A stretch of DNA of 18,524 bases, from contig JAPHRL010000081.1 of assembly GCA_026195755.1 (NCBI GenBank), positions 1 through 18,524 of the forward strand. Direction: 5' to 3'. A model generated the notes under the pieces. The model was not told where the DNA came from. It did not search any database and was given only the letters and a program-made list of their open reading frames with translations. Both the position numbers and the translations under genes were made by a program. This DNA is from Kangiella sp. GTDB taxonomy: Bacteria > Pseudomonadota > Gammaproteobacteria > Enterobacterales > Kangiellaceae. This document shows, piece by piece, positions 13,585 through 18,524 of the stretch. The stretch's first letter is position 1. Every line of letters starts with the position of its first letter.

Positions 13585-14565
13585 TTAGTCACCAATGATG
13601 CTTGATGGTGGCCAATTCTCTAAACGCATACCCAAAGACAAGCCTCGTGAAGCTAGAACATCTTTAATTTCAGTCAAAGACTTCTTACCAAGGTTAGGAG
13701 TCTTAAGTAACTCAACTTCGGTGCGTTGTACCAAGTCACCAATATAATGGATATTCTCAGTTTTTAAACAGTTAGCAGAACGTACAGTCAACTCTAAGTC
13801 ATCAACCGGACGCAATAAAATTGGGTCGATTTCTGGCTCTTCTTTTTCTGGTTCAGCTTGCTTCTCATCTTTCAGATCAACAAACGCTGCTAATTGTTCC
13901 TGAAGAATAGTTGCGCTACGACGAATCGCTTCTTCTGGGTCAATAGTTCCGTTTGTCTCAAGGTCAAGAACAAGCTTGTCCAAATCTGTACGCTGTTCAA
14001 CACGAGCTGACTCGACCGTGTATGAAACTTTTTTCATTGGGCTGAAAGAAGCATCCACTTGCAATACACCAATTGGTTTATCTTCACCTTCTGGCTGCTT
14101 ACGAGTATTTGAAGCCTCGTAACCACGACCAAGGCGAATTTTGATGCGCATATTCAGTGCACCACCTTTATTTAAGGTAGCGATGTAGTGATCTTTATTG
14201 ACCACTTCAGCACCCGATACTTCTTCAATGTCAGCAGCAGTCACGACGCCTTCGCCTTTTTTCTGAAGAGTCAAAGTAGCCACTTCTTTATCTTCAAGGC
14301 GAACAGCCAACCCTTTTAAGTTCAAAAGGATATCGATAACGTCTTCTTGAACGCCCTCAATAGCTGAGTACTCATGAAGAACACCGTCGATTTCTACTTC
14401 TGTCACTGCGGCACCTGGCATAGAAGATAGCAAGATGCGACGTAGTGAGTTACCCAAAGTGTGTCCAAAACCGCGTTCAAAAGGCTCTAATACAACTCGG
14501 GCTTTTTTGCCTTCGCTTGATTCCACCTTAATTTGGCGCGGAGTCAGAAATTCAGTCGCTGACAT
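13585..14565 (-). CDS. rpoA: DNA-directed RNA polymerase, alpha subunit
   Basis: Assembles RNA polymerase and contacts UP elements and activators. The 326 residues include the N-terminal dimerisation domain (about 1-235; FERGFGHTLGNSLRRILLSS at 28-47), an acidic linker (DEKQAEPEKEEPEID) and the C-terminal domain (about 250-326), with VRSANCLKTENIHYIGDL, including the DNA-contacting arginine equivalent to E. coli Arg265, and the ending MRLENWPP. GAGAGG lies about seven bases before the ATG. It follows rpsD by 23 bases, as in the alpha operon elsewhere. Confidence 0.99.
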   Translation of the reverse strand: MSATEFLTPRQIKVESSEGKKARVVLEPFERGFGHTLGNSLRRILLSSMPGAAVTEVEIDGVLHEYSAIEGVQEDVIDILLNLKGLAVRLEDKEVATLTLQKKGEGVVTAADIEEVSGAEVVNKDHYIATLNKGGALNMRIKIRLGRGYEASNTRKQPEGEDKPIGVLQVDASFSPMKKVSYTVESARVEQRTDLDKLVLDLETNGTIDPEEAIRRSATILQEQLAAFVDLKDEKQAEPEKEEPEIDPILLRPVDDLELTVRSANCLKTENIHYIGDLVQRTEVELLKTPNLGKKSLTEIKDVLASRGLSLGMRLENWPPSSIIGD

Positions 14566-14588
14566 ATGATCCCTCTCAAGGATTAAAA

Positions 14589-15209
14589 TTACTTAGAGTA
14601 CAACTCTACGATTAGATTTTCATTGATGCTGGCGTCAAGCTCAGAGCGCTCTGGTACACGCTTAAATTGACCTTCCATTTTCTTGCCATCAACTTCAATC
14701 CATTCTGGCTTGTCACGCTGTCCAGCCAATTCCAATGCAGCAACAATACGAGCCTGCTTTTGTGATTTCTCACGAACAGAAACTACATCTTCTGCTTTAA
14801 CTGTGTAAGATGGAATATTGACTGTTTCGCCGTTTATCAAGATAGCCTTGTGGCTAACTAATTGACGAGCTTCACCACGAGTAGCAGCATAACCCATACG
14901 ATAAACAACGTTATCCAAGCGAGATTCTAAAAGTTGTAACAAGTTTACACCTGTAGCACCTTTTAGACGATCAGCTTCTTTGTAGTAGTTGCGGAACTGA
15001 CGTTCAAGTACGCCATAGATACGACGAACTTTTTGTTTTTCACGTAACTGTAAACCGTAGTCAGAAAGACGGCTACGACGCGCGCCATGTTGACCAGGGG
15101 CTACTTCAATTTTACATTTTGTCTCAATTGCACGAACGCCTGATTTGTGTCCTAAATCGACACCTTCACGACGCGACAATTTGAGTTTTGGACCTAGATA
15201 TCTAGCCAT
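14589..15209 (-). CDS. rpsD: 30S ribosomal protein S4
   Basis: Primary 16S rRNA binder that nucleates 30S assembly; in E. coli it also represses alpha-operon translation. The 206 residues begin MARYLGPKLKLSRREGVDL, contain the KCKIEVAPGQHGARRSRLSD block and an S4 RNA-binding domain (LLQLLESRLDNVVYRMGYA, around 90-108). It lacks the Cys-rich zinc knuckle of some S4 paralogues. GGGAG lies six bases before the ATG; spacing to rpsK is 20 bases. Confidence 0.99.
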   Translation of the reverse strand: MARYLGPKLKLSRREGVDLGHKSGVRAIETKCKIEVAPGQHGARRSRLSDYGLQLREKQKVRRIYGVLERQFRNYYKEADRLKGATGVNLLQLLESRLDNVVYRMGYAATRGEARQLVSHKAILINGETVNIPSYTVKAEDVVSVREKSQKQARIVAALELAGQRDKPEWIEVDGKKMEGQFKRVPERSELDASINENLIVELYSK

Positions 15210-15229
15210 TTCAAACTCCCGTTAATCTC

Positions 15230-15619
15230 TTATACACGACGCTTTTTAGGCGGACGACAACCATTGTGAGGAATAGGTGTCACGTCTGTAATGTTAGTGA
15301 TCTTGAAACCAGCTGCATTCAAAGCACGCACTGCTGACTCACGACCTGGTCCAGGACCTTTAACAAAAACTTCAACGTTTTTCATACCCATTTCTTTTAC
15401 TACTTGAGCAGCGCGATCAGCGGCTACCTGTGCAGCAAATGGAGTCGATTTACGTGAACCACGGAAGCCAGAACCACCAGAGGTTGCCCATGCTAGAGCA
15501 TTACCTTGACGGTCTGTAATCGTTACGATGGTATTATTAAACGACGCATGAATATGCGCCATACCATCGACAACGTGCTTTTTAACTTTCTTCTTGGTAG
15601 TACGAGGTGATTTCGCCAT
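15230..15619 (-). CDS. rpsK: 30S ribosomal protein S11
   Basis: Platform protein of the small subunit contacting 16S rRNA and mRNA near the E site. The 129 residues have the basic N-terminus (RTTKKKVKKHV), the HASFNNTIVTITD block (24-36), SGGSGFRGSRKSTPFAAQ and the very conserved ending DVTPIPHNGCRPPKKRRV. GTGGA lies seven bases upstream of the ATG. The gene sits 20 bases from each neighbour in the alpha operon. Confidence 0.99.
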   Translation of the reverse strand: MAKSPRTTKKKVKKHVVDGMAHIHASFNNTIVTITDRQGNALAWATSGGSGFRGSRKSTPFAAQVAADRAAQVVKEMGMKNVEVFVKGPGPGRESAVRALNAAGFKITNITDVTPIPHNGCRPPKKRRV

Positions 15620-15639
15620 GTGTTATTCCACCATAACCA

Positions 15640-15996
15640 TTATTTCTTGATTGGTTTACGAGGACCTTTACGGGTTCGGGCATTAGTCTTCGTACGTTGA
15701 CCGCGCAATGGCAGGTTACGACGATGACGGATACCACGGAAACAACCCAAGTCCATCAAACGTTTTATATTCATGTTGATTTCGCGACGCAAATCACCTT
15801 CAACGGTAAATTTGCTCACCTCGTTACGTAGATTCTCAATTTGGTCTTCGTTCAAATCTTTGATCTTTGCAGTAGTTTCAATTCCTGCAGCAGCACAAAT
15901 TTTTTGTGCACGAGGACGACCGATACCATAGATAGCGGTCAATGCGACATCAGCATGCTTATGTACCGGAATGTTAATACCAGCTATACGAGCCAT
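15640..15996 (-). CDS. rpsM: 30S ribosomal protein S13
   Basis: Head protein of the 30S subunit that forms bridges to the 50S subunit and contacts the P-site tRNA. The 118 residues begin MARIAGINIPVHKHADVALT, contain YGIGRPRAQKIC (24-35) and end with GIRHRRNLPLRGQRTKTNAR and a Lys/Arg tail (RKGPRKPIKK). AGGAG lies about 10 bases before the ATG. It is the first gene of the alpha operon, downstream of the promoter in the rpmJ-rpsM gap. Confidence 0.99.
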   Translation of the reverse strand: MARIAGINIPVHKHADVALTAIYGIGRPRAQKICAAAGIETTAKIKDLNEDQIENLRNEVSKFTVEGDLRREINMNIKRLMDLGCFRGIRHRRNLPLRGQRTKTNARTRKGPRKPIKK

Positions 15997-16024
15997 TTAA
16001 CAATTTCTCCTAATTAAAATAAGC

Positions 16025-16062
16025 AGGCGTGAAAGGCCGCGTATTCTAGCCACATCACGCCT
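16025..16062 (-). repeat. Inverted repeat overlapping the alpha-operon promoter
   Basis: AGGCGTGA (16025-16032) and TCACGCCT (16055-16062) form a perfect 8-bp dyad with an inner GGC/GCC (16035-16037, 16049-16051). The upstream arm is in the spacer of the promoter and the downstream arm in the early transcript. Only read-through RNA from the spc operon could fold the whole structure. It is not followed by a good T run, so it is not a clear terminator. Confidence 0.5.
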
Positions 16063-16071
16063 AAAAATCAA
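16043..16071 (-). promoter_or_regulatory. Sigma-70 promoter of the alpha operon (rpsM-rpsK-rpsD-rpoA)
   Basis: TTGATT (16066-16071) and TAGAAT (16043-16048) are exactly 17 bases apart on the minus strand, close to consensus. The region after the -10 (ACGCGGCC) is GC-rich, like stringently controlled rRNA and ribosomal-protein promoters. The start would be near 16036, giving a leader of about 40 bases before rpsM. Confidence 0.75.
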
Positions 16072-16083
16072 CCAATTATATGA

Positions 16084-16197
16084 CTAACCTTGACGCTGTT
16101 TATGGCGTGGGTCAGTACAGATAACGCGAACACTGCCGTGACGACGAATCACTTTGCAGTTACGGCACATTTTTTTTACAGAAGCACGAACTTTCAT
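16084..16197 (-). CDS. rpmJ: 50S ribosomal protein L36
   Basis: A 37-residue protein: MKVRASVKKMCRNCKVIRRH, then GSVRVICTDPRHKQRQG. It has the zinc ligands Cys11, Cys14, Cys27 and His33, so this is the zinc-containing form. It binds 23S rRNA in the large subunit. GGAG lies six bases before the ATG. It sits 18 bases after secY as the last gene of the spc operon, with the alpha-operon promoter downstream. Confidence 0.98.
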   Translation of the reverse strand: MKVRASVKKMCRNCKVIRRHGSVRVICTDPRHKQRQG

Positions 16198-16215
16198 TTG
16201 CTACTCCAACATGCT

Positions 16216-17556
16216 TTAGCGACGAACACGACCCGACGGGCCCTGTTTCTTAAGATTCGCTTTCTTAAGTACTGAATCATATTGCTGTGACATAAGGTGA
16301 GCTTGCACCTGAGCCATAAAATCAATTGCTACAACAACAATGATCAGCAGCGAAGTTCCACCGAAGTAGAACGGATAATTAAAGATCAGGATCAGGAACT
16401 CTGGCATTAAACACACAGCCGTCATATAGATGGCACCCCAGAAAGTCAAACGTGTTGTGACTTTATCTAAGTATTGTGCGGTTTGCTGACCAGGACGTAT
16501 ACCTGGAATAAATGCACCTGACTTCTTCAAATTGTCTGCAGTATCTCTTGGATTTTGTGTCAATGCAGTATAAAAGAATGCAAAGAATATAATACCAACA
16601 GCGTACAACATGATGTAAACGGGCTTACCTGGCTGCAAATTTTGCGCCATTGTGGTTAACCAGGTCACCTCACCCGAGCCACTACCAAACCAAGACAGCA
16701 AAGTGCCTGGGAATAATACGATACTCGATGCAAATATAGCTGGGATTACACCCGCCATATTGAGTTTCATTGGTAAGAAACTACTTTGCGCTGCAAACAC
16801 CTTGTTGCCTTGCTGACGCTTTGCATAATTAATGGTTATTCTGCGCTGAGCGCGCTCAAACCAAACGATAAAGTAAACTACCGCTAATGCAAAAACACCA
16901 AAAACAAGAACTCCAAGAATATTGCGGTCTCCGTCGTAAGCTTGGCTAAAAATCTGACCTATAGCTTGTGGGAAACCTGCGACGATACCAACTAGAATAA
17001 TAATAGAGATACCGTTACCAATACCACGTTCGGTAATTTGTTCACCCAACCACATCAAGAACATAGTGCCCGTGACTAGAGTAACAACCGCGATAAAGTA
17101 AAATGAGAAATCGGGGTCAGTAACTAGTCCAGGGATAATTCCGGGTAGCTGTGTGGACATTCCAACTGCTTGAATGGTTGCCAAAGCAACAGTCAAATAA
17201 CGTGTGTATTGATTAATTTTACGGCGGCCGCTTTCGCCTTCCTTCTTGATCTCTTTCAGACGTGGGTCAACAAAACTCAATATTTGCATGATAATAGAGG
17301 CCGAGATATAAGGCATAATACCAAGTGCGAATACTGATGCACGTTCTAGTGCACCACCTGAGAAAACGTTGAACATCGTAAAGATTGTTCCACCCTGATT
17401 TTCCAAGAAAGCTTGTAAAACAGAGCCGTCAACGCCCGGAACTGGGATAAAAGAGCCAATCCGGAAAACAATAATAGCCATGAGCACAAACAGCAAACGC
17501 TGTTTGAGCTCACTTAAACCACCGCTTTTAGCTAACTGCTGTGGTGATAATGCCAT
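16216..17556 (-). CDS. secY: Protein translocase channel subunit SecY
   Basis: Forms the inner-membrane protein-conducting channel with SecE and SecG. The 446 residues have ten membrane helices. Recognisable segments are ELKQRLLFVLMAIIVFRIGS (17-36), FIPVPGVD (37-44), the plug region with FNVFSGGALERASVFALGIM, and PYISASIIMQ. The C-terminal IRPGQQTAQYLDKV and FGGTSLLIIVVVAIDFMAQ are also present. The ATG overlaps the rplO stop by one base (TAATG), so translation is coupled. It is part of the spc operon. Confidence 0.99.
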   Translation of the reverse strand: MALSPQQLAKSGGLSELKQRLLFVLMAIIVFRIGSFIPVPGVDGSVLQAFLENQGGTIFTMFNVFSGGALERASVFALGIMPYISASIIMQILSFVDPRLKEIKKEGESGRRKINQYTRYLTVALATIQAVGMSTQLPGIIPGLVTDPDFSFYFIAVVTLVTGTMFLMWLGEQITERGIGNGISIIILVGIVAGFPQAIGQIFSQAYDGDRNILGVLVFGVFALAVVYFIVWFERAQRRITINYAKRQQGNKVFAAQSSFLPMKLNMAGVIPAIFASSIVLFPGTLLSWFGSGSGEVTWLTTMAQNLQPGKPVYIMLYAVGIIFFAFFYTALTQNPRDTADNLKKSGAFIPGIRPGQQTAQYLDKVTTRLTFWGAIYMTAVCLMPEFLILIFNYPFYFGGTSLLIIVVVAIDFMAQVQAHLMSQQYDSVLKKANLKKQGPSGRVRR

Positions 17557-17993
17557 TATTCTTCAACCTTTCCACCGGCTGCTTCAATAGCAGCTTTTGC
17601 GCCTTTGCTAACACGAACACCGCCAGTAACAGTTACTGCGCGCTCAATGTTACCCGATAGCATGATTTTAACGTTTTCGATGCTGTTTCTGATAAGTCCT
17701 GCTTTTTTCAAGCTCAACATATCAACCACTTCACCATCAACTTTTGCTAGCTCGTCTAAACGAATTTCAGCGCTAACTAAAGCTTTACGTGATTTAAAAC
17801 CAAACTTAGGCAAACGTTGTTTTAGAGGCATCTGACCGCCTTCAAAACCGATCTTATGGAAACCACCTGAACGTGACTTCTGACCTTTGTGACCACGGCC
17901 TGCAGTTTTACCGTCGGTAGAACCAATGCCGCGACCAACACGTTTGCGATCTTTTTTACTACCAGGAGCTGGCATCAATGTATTTAAACGCAT
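17556..17993 (-). CDS. rplO: 50S ribosomal protein L15
   Basis: Late-assembling 23S rRNA binder. The 145 residues start MRLNTLMPAPGSKKDRKRVG and contain the Gly/Arg-rich GRGIGSTDGKTAGRGHKGQK (around 21-40) and GGFHKIGFEGGQMPL, then end SKGAKAAIEAAGGKVEE. AGGGG lies eight to nine bases upstream, inside the rpmD end region; rpmD stops four bases before the ATG. Confidence 0.99.
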   Translation of the reverse strand: MRLNTLMPAPGSKKDRKRVGRGIGSTDGKTAGRGHKGQKSRSGGFHKIGFEGGQMPLKQRLPKFGFKSRKALVSAEIRLDELAKVDGEVVDMLSLKKAGLIRNSIENVKIMLSGNIERAVTVTGGVRVSKGAKAAIEAAGGKVEE

Positions 17994-17997
17994 GATA

Positions 17998-18180
17998 TTA
18001 CCCCTCTACACTAACCATGTAGTAAACTTGATTTACCATACCGCGAGTTGATGCTGTGTCCTCAACTTCTACCGTATGACCGATACGACGCAAACCCAGG
18101 CCACGCAAGCAAGCCTTATGGCTTTCCAAGCGACCGATGCTTGAACGCGTCTGCGTTACTTTCATCATTTTCTTTGCCAT
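17998..18180 (-). CDS. rpmD: 50S ribosomal protein L30
   Basis: A 60-residue large-subunit protein, starting MAKKMMKVTQTRSSIGRLES and containing the L30 signature KACLRGLGLRRIGHTVEV. An in-frame upstream ATG at 18216 overlaps rpsE and would add 12 residues atypical for L30; the start at 18180 has a GGA about eight bases upstream and follows the rpsE stop by four bases. Confidence 0.98.
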   Translation of the reverse strand: MAKKMMKVTQTRSSIGRLESHKACLRGLGLRRIGHTVEVEDTASTRGMVNQVYYMVSVEG

Positions 18181-18184
18181 GGTC

Positions 18185-18524
18185 TTAGTCCAAAATCTCT
18201 TCAACAGTTTTACCACGCTTGGCAGCCATATCTTCTGGAGAAGTCATTTGCTTTAAACCGTTAATCGTGGCACGCACGATATTAATTGGGTTTGTAGAGC
18301 CAATGCTTTTCGCCAAAATATTTTGGATACCTAGCACTTCAAATACCGCACGCATTGCACCACCTGCGATGATACCAGTACCTTCAGAGGCTGGTTGCAT
18401 ATACACTTTGGATGCACCGTGTGCTGCTTTTACTGCGTGTTGCAAAGTATGGCCGTCTTTTAATTCAACTTGAATCATATTACGACGAGCCTGTTCCATT
18501 GCTTTTTGAATCGCAACTGGAACT
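18185..18524 (-). CDS. rpsE: 30S ribosomal protein S5 (C-terminal part; start beyond the window)
   Basis: Helps decoding accuracy and mRNA unwinding at the ribosome entry. The visible 113 codons are the C-terminal two thirds: VPVAIQKAMEQARRNMIQV, HGASKVYMQPASEGTGIIAG, GGAMRAVFEVLGIQNILAKS and NIVRATINGLKQM. The frame stays open through 18524, so the gene continues into the next sequence; an internal ATG at 18499 is not the start. It is followed by rpmD after four bases. Confidence 0.98.
   Translation of the reverse strand, partial: VPVAIQKAMEQARRNMIQVELKDGHTLQHAVKAAHGASKVYMQPASEGTGIIAGGAMRAVFEVLGIQNILAKSIGSTNPINIVRATINGLKQMTSPEDMAAKRGKTVEEILD

Overview
The window is chromosomal DNA of a gammaproteobacterium with fairly low GC. 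The evidence is the order secY-rpmJ-rpsM-rpsK-rpsD-rpoA-rplQ, the cluster glyA-nrdR-ribD-ribE-ribBA-ribH-nusB-thiL-pgpA, an RpoA C-terminal domain almost identical to that of Escherichia coli, and a RibB fused to a degenerate GTP cyclohydrolase II domain. The genus cannot be fixed from sequence alone; a Kangiella-like marine lineage is only a guess.

Left edge (1-1363): an accessory, AT-rich end. Two minus-strand genes encode secreted proteins, a 144-residue protein of unknown function and the N-terminus of a larger exported protein that runs off the window. The 600 bases upstream have no intact gene, but hold a decayed 3' end of dxs on the plus strand. It faces pgpA, as dxs does in E. coli, so it looks like a relic of the ancestral order.

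1364-9186 (minus strand): glyA (serine hydroxymethyltransferase), nrdR (regulator of ribonucleotide reductase), four riboflavin genes (ribD, ribE, ribBA, ribH), nusB (antitermination), thiL (thiamine diphosphate), pgpA (phosphatidylglycerol) and a terminal unknown lipoprotein. Spacing is tight, with overlapping or nearly overlapping stops and starts at ribD/ribE, ribE/ribBA, ribH/nusB and pgpA/lipoprotein. GlyA makes one-carbon units; the rib genes make riboflavin, although the GTP cyclohydrolase II step must come from elsewhere because that domain of RibBA lacks its catalytic residues.

9312-12780: loosely packed single genes: a lytic transglycosylase-like lipoprotein (-), a response-regulator-like protein with no phosphoacceptor aspartate (+), a CDF zinc/cadmium exporter (-), a SAM methyltransferase (+) and a DUF1761 membrane protein (+). 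A strong bidirectional terminator at 12820-12845 separates them from the ribosomal genes.

12863-18524 (minus strand): the end of the spc operon (rpsE partial, rpmD, rplO, secY, rpmJ), then the alpha operon (rpsM, rpsK, rpsD, rpoA, rplQ). A near-consensus promoter lies between rpmJ and rpsM. Unusually, an intrinsic terminator follows rpoA, and rplQ lies beyond a 317-base gap full of inverted repeats.

No tRNA, rRNA, CRISPR array, insertion sequence or phage module was found. The best leads are the rpoA-rplQ gap, the dxs relic, the receiver lacking its aspartate and the two-gene secreted-protein unit at the left edge.
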